A stretch of DNA of 64,000 nucleotides from Prevotellaceae bacterium. GTDB lineage: Bacteria; Bacteroidota; Bacteroidia; Bacteroidales; Muribaculaceae. The notes beneath the pieces are model-generated. The model did not search any database and was not told the DNA's origin. It saw only the letters and a program-made list of their open reading frames with translations. How positions within the stretch are numbered: the first letter of the stretch is position 1; each line of letters starts with the position of its first letter. Of this stretch, positions 1 through 8,414 are shown one piece after another. The DNA is taken from assembly GCA_021772015.1 (NCBI GenBank), contig JAETNS010000010.1, positions 60,059-124,058 on the forward strand. The letters run 5' to 3'. The position numbers and the translations under genes are program-made.

Positions 1-661
1 GCATCAGCGCGGCGGCGAACGCACCAAGTCCGGCCAACAGTGTCATTGGCGACTTGTCGAGTAAAATAGATATCCCGACAATCGCGATGATGATCCAGAC
101 AATCCCACGGCAGATATTGAGCACCCCCTTGAGTGGCAGGTTCTTCTGATTGTCATGTTTCTGGAAGTGAGTCCACGCGAACTCGAATATCGCACTGACA
201 GCTATTCCCACCGTTATCAGCAGATACACCCCTCCGATACGGAAAATCCAAGTCAGGACATGATGGTCGGAAGTGAAAGCGAAAGGAATAAGACATAGAA
301 ACACCAGCGGCGGTATGAAATGGCTGCATTTCCTGAATGTCCTCTGCGCCAGAAGTTCACGCGACACCCCACTGTTGCGTAATGCCACAAGCTTGCGGAC
401 AGCGAACAATGCTATCCGCTCGACTATTATACCGATCAATATGGAAACTCCGAGTATGACCGCCGTATAGATGATCTCCTCGATCGTCTTGTCATGCGAA
501 AGGCCAAGGAAATCCAGCACCTTGTCGACAATACCAAGTAGCCACACCGCGAAGTCATGACTCGGGATGACCGTGCTCTGGGCGACCTTTTCCAGATGGG
601 GCGCGCCCCCGTCATCAGCCGCACCGGCAGCCTGCAACAGCAATAAACCTGTGATTCCCAT
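1..661 (-). CDS. MscS-family mechanosensitive channel, C-terminal part cut by window edge
   Basis: This reading frame opens with ATG at 659-661 on the minus strand and runs without a stop to base 1, giving the first 220 residues. It begins with a short hydrophobic stretch that may be a signal or a first membrane segment, followed by several predicted membrane helices (around residues 60-80, 112-128, 135-160 and 184-200). The last visible residues, AGLGAFAAALM, match the pore-lining helix of MscS channels, a Gly/Ala-rich motif usually followed by VFKDSI. The long membrane region before the pore helix suggests the larger YbdG-type rather than the minimal MscS form. Such channels release solutes on hypo-osmotic shock. 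The cytoplasmic beta and alpha/beta domains lie outside the window, so the subfamily is inference. Confidence 0.8.
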   Translation of the reverse strand, partial: MGITGLLLLQAAGAADDGGAPHLEKVAQSTVIPSHDFAVWLLGIVDKVLDFLGLSHDKTIEEIIYTAVILGVSILIGIIVERIALFAVRKLVALRNSGVSRELLAQRTFRKCSHFIPPLVFLCLIPFAFTSDHHVLTWIFRIGGVYLLITVGIAVSAIFEFAWTHFQKHDNQKNLPLKGVLNICRGIVWIIIAIVGISILLDKSPMTLLAGLGAFAAALM

Positions 662-810
662 ATTGCTTGTAAATCAGTTGATATCCAATGGATATTTTGA
701 ATAATTGAAACGAATGATATCCCGCCGCAGACGGCATAAGAGATACCATACCAACAATCCGTGGCGACGCATGGTTCAGGGTAAAATCACACACTCTGTG
801 CCTGACAAAA

Positions 811-855
811 TCAGGACGCTGCGTCAAAATTTTGAGTTTTGACGCAGCGTCCTGA
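811..855 (-). terminator. Perfect 19-bp hairpin downstream of the DUF805 gene
   Basis: Bases 811-829 are exactly complementary to 837-855, leaving a 7-nt loop. The stem ends in an A/T-rich tract at the loop side. It lies just beyond the stop of the minus-strand DUF805 gene and before the start of the MscS gene, so it probably ends DUF805 transcription. The rest of 662-885 shows nothing else recognisable. Confidence 0.75.
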
Positions 856-885
856 AGTAATGATTCCCCGGACGGGGAATATGCA

Positions 886-1323
886 TCAACCCAGATAAGG
901 GCCGAAACGGTTGTCCATAGGCTCTGATTTGGTGCAATACCATATGATCATGAAGATCCAGCCCACCAGAGGCACCCATCCTAAGAAATACCAGCCCCCG
1001 GCTTTTCCTATGTCATGGAGACGACGCCAGGCGACAGCAAGTCCGGGAATCAGGAAGGCAAGGTTGACAAGCCAGCCGATAATAGGTATCAGGCCGACTG
1101 TACAACCGATGATGAGTGTGAAGAGCTGCCACCACCAGAACTCGGCGCGGGTGGCGCGGCCTGAGAAAGTGGCATACTTGTTGAAGCAGGTCTTGATGGC
1201 CTCGCCGAATCCCATCGCGGGAGCTTCGGGTACCGCCTGACCATACTGCTGATAAGCTTGCTGGTCATAAGCCTGCTGCTGATAGGGCTGCTGATATTGG
1301 CCCTGCTGCTGGTAATTGTCCAT
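886..1323 (-). CDS. DUF805 family inner-membrane protein
   Basis: This 145-residue protein has a Gln/Tyr-rich hydrophilic N-terminus (residues 1-32, with repeats of QQ and QAY). A DUF805 domain follows, with aromatic-rich membrane segments and the family hallmark RRLHDIGKAGGW near residues 99-110. DUF805 proteins are small inner-membrane proteins of unknown biochemical role, sometimes linked to stress. The gene has its own promoter (1419-1450) and its own terminator (811-855), so it is monocistronic. It is divergent from the patatin gene. The Q/Y-rich head is low-complexity and probably lies in the cytoplasm; whether it does anything is not visible. Confidence 0.85.
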   Translation of the reverse strand: MDNYQQQGQYQQPYQQQAYDQQAYQQYGQAVPEAPAMGFGEAIKTCFNKYATFSGRATRAEFWWWQLFTLIIGCTVGLIPIIGWLVNLAFLIPGLAVAWRRLHDIGKAGGWYFLGWVPLVGWIFMIIWYCTKSEPMDNRFGPYLG

Positions 1324-1418
1324 TGTGAGGATGATTATAGATTGGTTAATATGTAATCTCGTAAGGATATTGTCACTTCAGACTACTCCGCTGTGGGATA
1401 TTTGTAAGACGTTTTGCG

Positions 1419-1450
1419 CAAATTTAAGCATTTTCATGGAATATAACAAA
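1419..1450 (-). promoter_or_regulatory. Bacteroidota-type promoter for the DUF805 gene
   Basis: On the minus strand TTTG (1450-1447) is followed after exactly 20 nt by TAAATTTG (1426-1419). This fits the Bacteroidota primary-sigma consensus of TTTG, 19-21 nt, TAnnTTTG. It sits about 95 nt before the DUF805 start codon. Confidence 0.75.
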
Positions 1451-1459
1451 TATTATCCT

Positions 1460-1467
1460 TACTTTTG
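1460..1467 (+). promoter_or_regulatory. Probable -7 element for the patatin gene
   Basis: TACTTTTG fits TAnnTTTG and lies 72 nt before the patatin ATG. No convincing TTTG is found 19-21 nt upstream. It overlaps the back of the divergent DUF805 promoter. Confidence 0.45.
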
Positions 1468-1539
1468 TGGGACACCTAAACGAACCTCCCGTTTCCACAG
1501 GTTGTTTTTACTGAAAAGACCACGTTTCAACCTACAGAC

Positions 1540-3900
1540 ATGATGCTTTCAAGATGTTTATCACGGCTTCTCGCCGTTCTGTTTGCCGTCGCTATGTCAT
1601 CTATCCACCTTTCAGGCGCGGTACCTGCCGACTCAGCCTGTACATACCCTACAGGACAGTCTGTCGGGCTTGTCCTGTCAGGCGGAGGTGCCAAGGGCAT
1701 AGCCCATATCGGGGTCATCAAAGCCCTGGAGGAAAACGACATACCGATAGACTATGTGGCAGGGACATCAATGGGAGCAATAATCGGAGGACTATATGCG
1801 GCCGGATACACTCCTGAGGAGATGCTGCAGCTGATACTCTCCCAGGGGTTCAGCGACTGGTCTACAGGCCGCATTGATCCAAACCTCACCTATTATTTTG
1901 TCAAGAAACCCCAGACTCCGGCTTTTGGGGAATTCAACATAAACCTGTCGCGCAAAGACTCGCTCGACCGCACATCCTCTTTGCTGCCGTCAAGCCTGAT
2001 ATCCCCTTTACCGATGAATTTCGCCTTCATGGACCTTTTCGCCGCCTACACCGCGCAATGTGAGGGTGATTTCGACCAGCTGTTTGTGCCGTTCAGATGC
2101 GTCACCTCCGATGTGGTCGCCAAACACAAGATCGTATGCCGATCCGGAAGACTTAGCGACGCGGTCCGGGCCTCCATGACCTTTCCACCCGTGTTCCAAC
2201 CGATAAAAATGGATGGAGTGTATGTATATGACGGAGGCATATACGACAACTTCCCTGTAGACGTGATGCGCGAGGATTTCGCCCCCGATTTCATGATAGG
2301 AATCGATGTCCACTCCGAAGATGCCCCGCAGTCAAACAGCATCATCAACCAGCTGGAGAACATGATCATCCAGAACAATGACTACGACCTCCCGGCAGAT
2401 GAAGGAATGAGAATACATATCGATGTCAGCCGCTTCTCTCTTCTGGATTTCGGAAAGGCCAACGAGATAAGCGCGATCGGCTACCGGACCGCAATGGAAG
2501 CGATGGACTCGTTGAAATCAAGGGTCACAAGCCGCATCCCACCACAGACCCGACAGCTTCGCCGACAGATCTTCAAATCGAAAACCCCATATGTCCGTTT
2601 TGACTCGGTCCATGTGTCAGGAGGCACACCGCAGCAAAATGATTACATCGCCCGGTTGTTCAAATCCTCGAAAGTCGACACTTTCGGGATGGAACGGGCC
2701 AGAATGTCATATTATAGCGCGTTGTCCCCCGGACGCCTTCGTAACCTTTTCCCACAAGCACAGTTCAATCCCCAGACCGGAATGTTCACCCTCGATCTCG
2801 ACGCGGATGTGAAAAGCAATTTCGCCCTCGGCGGAGGAGGCTATCTCTCATCCTCTATCAATTCCATGATTTTCGTGTCTGCGGAATACTCCGCCATGTC
2901 ATTCCGCTCCGCCGAGATTAGGGCTATGGGATGGATCGGCCAGAACTACATGGCCGGACAGTTCACCGGCCGCGTATATCTGCCCACCAACCTACCTTCG
3001 GCCTTCGAGCTTGAAGGGGTGTATTCGCGCCAGAAATTTTATGAAAGCGACAAGCTTTTCTATGAAGACAACTCCCCCGCTTTCATAACTCATTACGAAG
3101 GTTTCGGACGACTCAGCTACGCATGGGCTGTCACACGCGCCGGCAAGGCTTCCGTCGGAATCGGGGGAGGACAGTCACGCGACAATTTTTATTCTTCCGA
3201 CAATGGAGATTTCAGTTCGTCCGGCAAGGAGCGCACAGTCTTCAATCTCGGACAGGCCGTAGGGCGACTTGATTTCGACAATCTCGACAACCAGAATTAT
3301 CCGTCATCGGGATATGACCTCCATCTGTCAGTGATGCAGACTCTCGGAAAATACCATTTCCGTCATACACTGCCTGACGGCACACTCTCTGACACCGACG
3401 GCGACGCACATTGGTTCCAGGCCGAGTTTCAAGGAGGAGCCTATTTCCCGCTCTCGAAAAACTTCTCGCTGGGGACCACCTGGGATATTCTGGTGTCAAA
3501 CCGAAAGCTTCTTGACTCATACTACGCCTCTCTGGTCAATGCCCCCGGCTTTACCCCGACTCCCGCCACAACCGGGGTTTTCAACAAGGCATTCCATGCC
3601 AACTCTTTCGCAGCCATAGGTCTGGTACCTGTATGGAAGCCTTTCTCGCGGGCACAGGTGAGACTGTCGGCCAACCTGTTCATGCCGTTCAGAAAAATCG
3701 AGATGGAAGCCGCCACAGGGCGTGCCGTCCACGGAAAATGGTTCCGGAATCCTGAGATGATCGCCGAACTTGATCTGGTCTACAACCTCCCCTTTGCTTC
3801 CATCTGCGGATATGTCAACTACCTTACATATCCTGCCCGAAACTGGAATGTCGGCATCTCCTTCGGCCTCTTCTTCCATGCTCCCAAATTCCTTCGCTAA
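1540..3900 (+). CDS. Patatin-like phospholipase with C-terminal outer-membrane barrel (PlpD/type Vd-like)
   Basis: The protein has 786 residues. A signal peptide covers roughly residues 1-30. A patatin domain follows, with the oxyanion-hole motif GGGAKG (48-53), the nucleophile elbow GTSMG (75-79, Ser77) and the second catalytic residue in DGG (Asp231). The middle (about 330-400) looks like a single POTRA-type domain. The C-terminal half is a bacterial surface antigen (Omp85/BamA-type) beta barrel rich in alternating aromatic and glycine residues. This layout is that of type Vd proteins such as PlpD, in which the barrel presents or releases the lipase. The family hydrolyses phospholipid acyl esters. 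Two ATG codons are adjacent at 1540 and 1543; either could be used. Confidence 0.9.
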   Translation: MMLSRCLSRLLAVLFAVAMSSIHLSGAVPADSACTYPTGQSVGLVLSGGGAKGIAHIGVIKALEENDIPIDYVAGTSMGAIIGGLYAAGYTPEEMLQLILSQGFSDWSTGRIDPNLTYYFVKKPQTPAFGEFNINLSRKDSLDRTSSLLPSSLISPLPMNFAFMDLFAAYTAQCEGDFDQLFVPFRCVTSDVVAKHKIVCRSGRLSDAVRASMTFPPVFQPIKMDGVYVYDGGIYDNFPVDVMREDFAPDFMIGIDVHSEDAPQSNSIINQLENMIIQNNDYDLPADEGMRIHIDVSRFSLLDFGKANEISAIGYRTAMEAMDSLKSRVTSRIPPQTRQLRRQIFKSKTPYVRFDSVHVSGGTPQQNDYIARLFKSSKVDTFGMERARMSYYSALSPGRLRNLFPQAQFNPQTGMFTLDLDADVKSNFALGGGGYLSSSINSMIFVSAEYSAMSFRSAEIRAMGWIGQNYMAGQFTGRVYLPTNLPSAFELEGVYSRQKFYESDKLFYEDNSPAFITHYEGFGRLSYAWAVTRAGKASVGIGGGQSRDNFYSSDNGDFSSSGKERTVFNLGQAVGRLDFDNLDNQNYPSSGYDLHLSVMQTLGKYHFRHTLPDGTLSDTDGDAHWFQAEFQGGAYFPLSKNFSLGTTWDILVSNRKLLDSYYASLVNAPGFTPTPATTGVFNKAFHANSFAAIGLVPVWKPFSRAQVRLSANLFMPFRKIEMEAATGRAVHGKWFRNPEMIAELDLVYNLPFASICGYVNYLTYPARNWNVGISFGLFFHAPKFLR

Positions 3901-3942
3901 TCCACCAAAACATGCTAAAAAACATGTTTTCTTGCAATAAAT

Positions 3943-3973
3943 TTTGCCAAATGGATTATTATTGGTAATTTTG
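3943..3973 (+). promoter_or_regulatory. Bacteroidota-type promoter for the FadL-like gene
   Basis: TTTG at 3943-3946 is followed after 19 nt by TAATTTTG (3966-3973), a full match to the Bacteroidota consensus. The ATG is at 3990, so the 5' leader would be only about 10 nt. A weak AACATG inverted repeat (3907-3930) lies just upstream. Confidence 0.75.
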
Positions 3974-3989
3974 GCGAAAATTTCAACAG

Positions 3990-5387
3990 ATGAAGAAAAT
4001 ATTTGCCGCCTTTTGTGCGGCCACCACTATCCTGAGCGCATCCGCCGAAGGATACCAGGTCAATACTTTCAGCGCCCGCCAGGAAGGAATGGGGCATGTC
4101 GGAGTGGCTATGAAGCTCGGCTCCGAGAGTCAGATTTTCAACCCGGGAGCGTTGGCTTTCTCGACCGAGACCCTTGAGATCTCCGCAGCTATGAGCGCGA
4201 TAAAGGCCACCGCCGAGGCCACCGTTGACGGGAAGGAATACACTACCGCCAACAAAGTCTCGACTCCGATGAATTTCTCTGCGGCCTTCCGCATCTATGA
4301 CAATCTTTATGCCGGAGTGACCCTCTACACCCCCTACGGATCCTCGATCAACTGGGGGACTGCCTGGCCCGGAGCGGTACTCAACCAGTCTGTCGACCTG
4401 AAAGTTTTCACGGTACAGCCCACATTCTCGTGGAGAATACTTAAAAACCTTTCAGTCGGAGCCGGCATGATGGTTTCGTGGGGAAATGTCAACCTCAACA
4501 AGGCGCTTGTCGCCCCGTCATCGATGGACCGACTGATAACACTGATGAATCTTCCGTACCAGATGCAGGGGCAGCCCGCCCCGTTCCAGCCATACGGAGA
4601 GATGCCCCCGGCCTCGGTCAACCTTACCGGAGATTCAGAGCTGGCCTTGGGCGTGAATGTCGGAGTCTTGTGGGACGCGCTCCCCAATCTGTCATTCGGA
4701 GCATCGTTCCGTTCAAAAATGAACATGCATGTCAAAGCAGGGAACGCGTCGGTCAGCTATGCCAATGACCAGGCCAGGATGATCCTTGGAGAAACCCTCG
4801 ACAACCTCAGTTACGCGAATTTCGACGCGTCCATGCCATGCCCTTACATCCTGACATTTGGTGTCGCGTACAAACCTATCCCGAAACTGCTGCTCGCCTT
4901 CGACGCGCAACTCAACGGATGGAGCGCTTACAAAACTCTCGACATAATATTCGACAAACTACCTGACAACTTCAACCAGCACCTGGCGAAGAATTACCAC
5001 AACTCAATGACCTACCATGTCGGGGCTGAATACAACCTCACTCCCCGTCTTGATCTGCGTGCCGGCATGATGATCGACTGCTCCCCCTGCAACAAAAACC
5101 ACTATAACCCGGAGACTCCCGGGATGACCAAGATCGAACCGTCAGTGGGCCTCTCCTTCAGGCCGTTGAAAGGCTTGTCGATCGACCTCGCGTTCATGTA
5201 CGTCCACGGCTGCGGCGCGACCGGTACCGGCCAATACAAGGATTTCCTCGCCCCGACCTACAACGCCATGGTCGAAGCCGCTCATCTCACCAACCTGCTG
5301 CCGACGCTTCCCGATATCGGCGAGTTCACAGCCGAATACAAGACCCACGCCCTTATCCCTGCCATCGGACTCAGCTACAGCTTCTGA
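3990..5387 (+). CDS. OmpP1/FadL-family outer-membrane transporter
   Basis: The protein has 465 residues with a signal peptide at 1-19. The mature N-terminus, around NTFSARQEGMGHVGVAM, matches the start of FadL/TodX proteins, in which the N-terminus plugs the barrel. The segment FNPGALAFS corresponds to the family NPA-type motif. The remainder is a 14-strand barrel pattern ending in the aromatic residue of GLSYSF, typical of BAM substrates. FadL proteins carry long-chain fatty acids or other hydrophobic compounds across the outer membrane. Its position beside an outer-membrane phospholipase suggests, as inference only, a shared lipid theme. It has its own promoter; no clear terminator follows. 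Confidence 0.88.
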   Translation: MKKIFAAFCAATTILSASAEGYQVNTFSARQEGMGHVGVAMKLGSESQIFNPGALAFSTETLEISAAMSAIKATAEATVDGKEYTTANKVSTPMNFSAAFRIYDNLYAGVTLYTPYGSSINWGTAWPGAVLNQSVDLKVFTVQPTFSWRILKNLSVGAGMMVSWGNVNLNKALVAPSSMDRLITLMNLPYQMQGQPAPFQPYGEMPPASVNLTGDSELALGVNVGVLWDALPNLSFGASFRSKMNMHVKAGNASVSYANDQARMILGETLDNLSYANFDASMPCPYILTFGVAYKPIPKLLLAFDAQLNGWSAYKTLDIIFDKLPDNFNQHLAKNYHNSMTYHVGAEYNLTPRLDLRAGMMIDCSPCNKNHYNPETPGMTKIEPSVGLSFRPLKGLSIDLAFMYVHGCGATGTGQYKDFLAPTYNAMVEAAHLTNLLPTLPDIGEFTAEYKTHALIPAIGLSYSF

Positions 5388-5484
5388 TAATTGGCCATCA
5401 GTCGGCAAAACGAAAATATTGAGATATCATCCGGAAAGAGATCAAGATCTCATCCGTCGACAACTCATCACAGAGATGTCTCCT

Positions 5485-5514
5485 CCAGGTCCTGTGCCCG
5501 AGCGAAGCGAGGGA
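5485..5514. repeat. Dispersed intergenic motif, copy 1 (GAGCGAAGCGAG core)
   Basis: The core GTCCTGTGCCCGAGCGAAGC continues as GAGGG. Closely related sequences are at 20502-20531 and 24471-24500, all three between genes. The core is partly self-complementary. It is probably a small dispersed repeat; see findings. Confidence 0.55.
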
Positions 5515-5548
5515 AATGCCTGAAACTGCTTTTTTATCTTCCATAAAA

Positions 5549-5797
5549 TCAAGTCTTCTTATTCCCCGCCAACGGGCAGTCCTCCCCGCATCCTGCGCAT
5601 GGACCGTCGTTCCGGCGGGGCTTCTTTTCCTCCTTGCTTCCACCGCAACAGGGTGGCGTAGAGTTGCCTCCCGGCCTCTTGATCCCCTTCGACCATTTCA
5701 TTACACCCCTGACATAGCGGCCAATCCATCCGGCTACAATCACGAATATCACCCCAACGCATATCCATTGTATCAAATCATTCACATTCATGCCCAT
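5549..5797 (-). CDS. Small membrane protein with C-terminal Cys motif (FeoB-associated-like)
   Basis: This is an 82-residue protein with one membrane helix (about residues 8-28), a basic linker, a CCGG segment and a C-terminus ending CAGCGEDCPLAG. Helix plus a C-x2-C-x3-CPL tail is the pattern of the small FeoB-associated Cys-rich membrane proteins, although no feoB is present here. Its role is unknown; metal or redox binding is inference. It starts 16 nt after the topB stop on the same strand, so it is probably the last gene of the dsbD-mazG-topB run. An internal ATG six bases downstream (codon 3) is an equally good start. Confidence 0.6.
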   Translation of the reverse strand: MGMNVNDLIQWICVGVIFVIVAGWIGRYVRGVMKWSKGIKRPGGNSTPPCCGGSKEEKKPRRNDGPCAGCGEDCPLAGNKKT

Positions 5798-5813
5798 AAA
5801 TTTTTAAGCGACA

Positions 5814-7967
5814 TCAAGCCACCCCGGATGCCTTTATCTTTTTTTCATTTTTCTTCACAAGCGCGTTGAGTTTCCCCGGAGTAAGGTCAGAAGGATACTC
5901 CTCAAACGGCAGCCGCAACGGGCACCCCCCTTTGAATTCCGAACAGCCATACGCTGCCCGTCCTTTAAGCAAATGCCCTTTGCCGCATATCGGACATATG
6001 ATCTGTTCCAGCTTCCTGACAGGAGGCTTGCGTGGAGCCTTTGACTTAACAGAGCCGGCATTATCCGCCGGCGAGCCACCATCCGGACCTGACGGCAGGG
6101 AAACCGTTCCCACGGAAGCAGCCGGAGCCTGCCCGGTATCAATCCGTCTGGCAGACGCGTCAGTCAGAACATCATTCACGATCCTGGCGATCTGCCCTTT
6201 CAAGTCATCTATGAACTCGATAGGTGAATATTCGCCACGCTCGATCCGACGGAGGCGGCTCTCCCATATTCCTGTCAGTTTCGCGCTTTTCAAAAGCTCC
6301 TCATTGATGGTCGCGATCAGTTCGATACCGGCCTGCGAGGCCATGATATTTTTCTTCTTGCGATAGATGTAATGGCGTTTGAACAGGGTTTCTATTATGT
6401 TGGCACGGGTTGACGGCCGCCCTATTCCGTTCTCTTTCATCACCTCGCGCAACGCCTCGTCATCCACAGTCTTACCGGCCGACTCCATTGCCCGCAGGAG
6501 AGTACCCTCGGTATAATATTTCGGTGGCTGTGTGGCTTTTTTAAGAAGGCTCGGTTCATGAGGATTGCTTTCCCCCTTGACGAAAGGAGGAAGAATGCCG
6601 TCATCCTGACTATCGCCGGCGGGATCCGGCGCAGTATTCCCCTCACCGTTTACGGATATTGACGGCTGATCTCCGGGTTTCTGATAGATCGATCGCCAGC
6701 CGGGCGATGCCACCACCTTTCCTGAAGCCTTGAATCCCACCCCTCCGGCTTCCGCGAGGACTGTGGTCTGCATGAACTCACAGTCGGGGTAAAACGCCGC
6801 GATGAAACGCCGCGCGATCAGATGGTAGAGAAGCCGCTCATTGCCCACAAGCGACGCGGGTGACTGGCCGGTAGGTATGATGGCATGGTGGTCGGTGACT
6901 TTCGAATTGTCAAAGACTTTCTTACTCTTGGGGATCTTCGGAAGAGCCAACACCGGCGCGGTCAGTGGCGCATAGGGAGTCATGGCCTTAAGTATCCCGC
7001 CGATTGTGGGATAAATGTCATCTGAGAGGTAGGTCGTGTCGACGCGGGGATAGGTCGTGACTTTCTTCTCATACAGAGTCTGTATGAGTTTCAATGTCTC
7101 GTCGGCGGTCCACCCCCACTGCCGGTTGCACTCCACCTGGAGTGACGTGAGGTCGAAGAGCCTCGGAGGAGCCTCCCTCCCTTTCTTCTCCTCCACGGAG
7201 GTCACAGTCAAGGGAGCCGGCTTGATTTTCTCCAGAGCCGCCTGTGCCTCCGTCTCATTCTTGAAACGCCCCGAAACAGCGTTGAATGTCGCGCCCTTGC
7301 AGAGGGTCTTGAGTTCCCAGTAATCCTCCGGCTTGAAATTCTCGATCTCAAGATGACGCTGCACCACAAGCGCGAGGGTCGGTGTCTGCACCCGGCCGAT
7401 TGAGAGGACATTTCCGGGGGAGCTGTATTTGAGGGTGTAAAGACGTGTGGCGTTCATCCCTAAGATCCAGTCGCCGATCGCCCGTGACAACCCCGCGTAG
7501 TAAAGGTTATCGAAATCAGATGACGGACGCAGGTTACGGAACCCCTCACGGATCGACTGGTCGGTCAGAGAGGAGATCCAAAGCCGCTTCACGGGACATT
7601 TCACCCCCGCTTTCTGCATCACCCAACGTTGTATCAGCTCACCCTCCTGGCCGGCATCGCCGCAGTTGACGATCTCGTCAGCCTCAGCGAAAAGAGTCTT
7701 GATCACATTGAACTGCCTCTCGTAATTCTCCACCGGAATCAGTTTTATCCCGAACTTAGGAGGTATCATCGGCAGGTGGACCAATGACCATCGCTTCCAG
7801 CTGTCGGAATAATCATTAGGCTCCTTGAGTGTGCAAAGATGTCCGTATGTCCATGTGACACGGTAGCCGTTACCCTCATAAAAACCGGGTTCTTTTTTCC
7901 CGGCTCCGAGGATAGCGGCTATATCACGCGCGACATTCGGTTTCTCTGTTATACAGACTATCATCAC
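5814..7967 (-). CDS. topB: DNA topoisomerase III (type IA)
   Basis: The protein has 717 residues. An N-terminal TOPRIM domain begins ITEKPNVARDIAAILG, with the acidic motif GDAGQEGE (Asp104, Glu108). The family motif SIGRVQTPTLAL is at 189-200. The catalytic tyrosine is in TTYPRVDTTYLS (Tyr306), which forms the 5'-phosphotyrosyl link. A single four-cysteine zinc ribbon lies near the C-terminus (CPIC ... C ... C), followed by a basic tail. Topo III decatenates DNA and resolves recombination intermediates. Chromosomal and mobile-element copies both occur in Bacteroidales; nothing here suggests a mobile copy. The ATG overlaps the upstream stop as ATGA (7964-7967), implying translational coupling. 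Confidence 0.95.
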   Translation of the reverse strand: MMIVCITEKPNVARDIAAILGAGKKEPGFYEGNGYRVTWTYGHLCTLKEPNDYSDSWKRWSLVHLPMIPPKFGIKLIPVENYERQFNVIKTLFAEADEIVNCGDAGQEGELIQRWVMQKAGVKCPVKRLWISSLTDQSIREGFRNLRPSSDFDNLYYAGLSRAIGDWILGMNATRLYTLKYSSPGNVLSIGRVQTPTLALVVQRHLEIENFKPEDYWELKTLCKGATFNAVSGRFKNETEAQAALEKIKPAPLTVTSVEEKKGREAPPRLFDLTSLQVECNRQWGWTADETLKLIQTLYEKKVTTYPRVDTTYLSDDIYPTIGGILKAMTPYAPLTAPVLALPKIPKSKKVFDNSKVTDHHAIIPTGQSPASLVGNERLLYHLIARRFIAAFYPDCEFMQTTVLAEAGGVGFKASGKVVASPGWRSIYQKPGDQPSISVNGEGNTAPDPAGDSQDDGILPPFVKGESNPHEPSLLKKATQPPKYYTEGTLLRAMESAGKTVDDEALREVMKENGIGRPSTRANIIETLFKRHYIYRKKKNIMASQAGIELIATINEELLKSAKLTGIWESRLRRIERGEYSPIEFIDDLKGQIARIVNDVLTDASARRIDTGQAPAASVGTVSLPSGPDGGSPADNAGSVKSKAPRKPPVRKLEQIICPICGKGHLLKGRAAYGCSEFKGGCPLRLPFEEYPSDLTPGKLNALVKKNEKKIKASGVA

Positions 7968-8368
7968 TGCCTGGCCGGGGCGACCACGTCACCGTTGGCA
8001 GTGTGGAATGTCAGGGTAGCTGTCTTGGGTAGCTGGCCCTTGAAGGGAAAGTCAAGCTCTATGACCTGCACACCGGTGTCTTCAAACTGAAACGCGCGTT
8101 CAAAGTCGACACCGTCGATATCGACCGCCTTGACGACTTTTGGCCCGACTGTCAGGTCAACGGAATCTATGCGCTGCGAGGTGGAGGGGATACCCACCAG
8201 ACAGACAGAAATGCGGATTCCTTCATCAGTCGGAGTCACCTTGTCCGGGATGACATTGAACTCCGCGTCAAGCTGATTGACTTGTGCGGAAACAGTGGAA
8301 GGAGCGACAATTGCGGCTCCACCTGCCAGCATAAGTATCGCGGCCAATCGTATTGTTTTCATATTCAA
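7964..8368 (-). CDS. Secreted hypothetical protein
   Basis: This 134-residue protein has a clear Sec signal peptide (basic start, hydrophobic core, cleavage near VSAQ at about residue 29). The mature part of about 105 residues is rich in beta strands, with no cysteine pairs or catalytic motif that I recognise. It looks like a single small beta-sandwich domain. The stop codon overlaps the topB start by 4 nt, yet a periplasmic protein and a topoisomerase have no obvious shared job. An alternative start lies two codons in. I do not recognise a family. Confidence 0.7.
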   Translation of the reverse strand: MNMKTIRLAAILMLAGGAAIVAPSTVSAQVNQLDAEFNVIPDKVTPTDEGIRISVCLVGIPSTSQRIDSVDLTVGPKVVKAVDIDGVDFERAFQFEDTGVQVIELDFPFKGQLPKTATLTFHTANGDVVAPARQ

Positions 8369-8369
8369 T

Positions 8370-8403
8370 TATGTGTTACTTGTTAAATAATGTGATACTT
8401 GTT
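8370..8403. repeat. Pair of 15-nt direct repeats in the mazG-to-secreted-protein gap
   Basis: TATGTGTTACTTGTT (8370-8384) and AATGTGATACTTGTT (8389-8403) are 19 nt apart start to start, with two mismatches. They fill most of the gap before the 8368 start codon. Spacing near two helical turns would suit tandem protein binding, but no function is shown. Confidence 0.45.
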
Positions 8404-8414
8404 TGAGGATGTAT

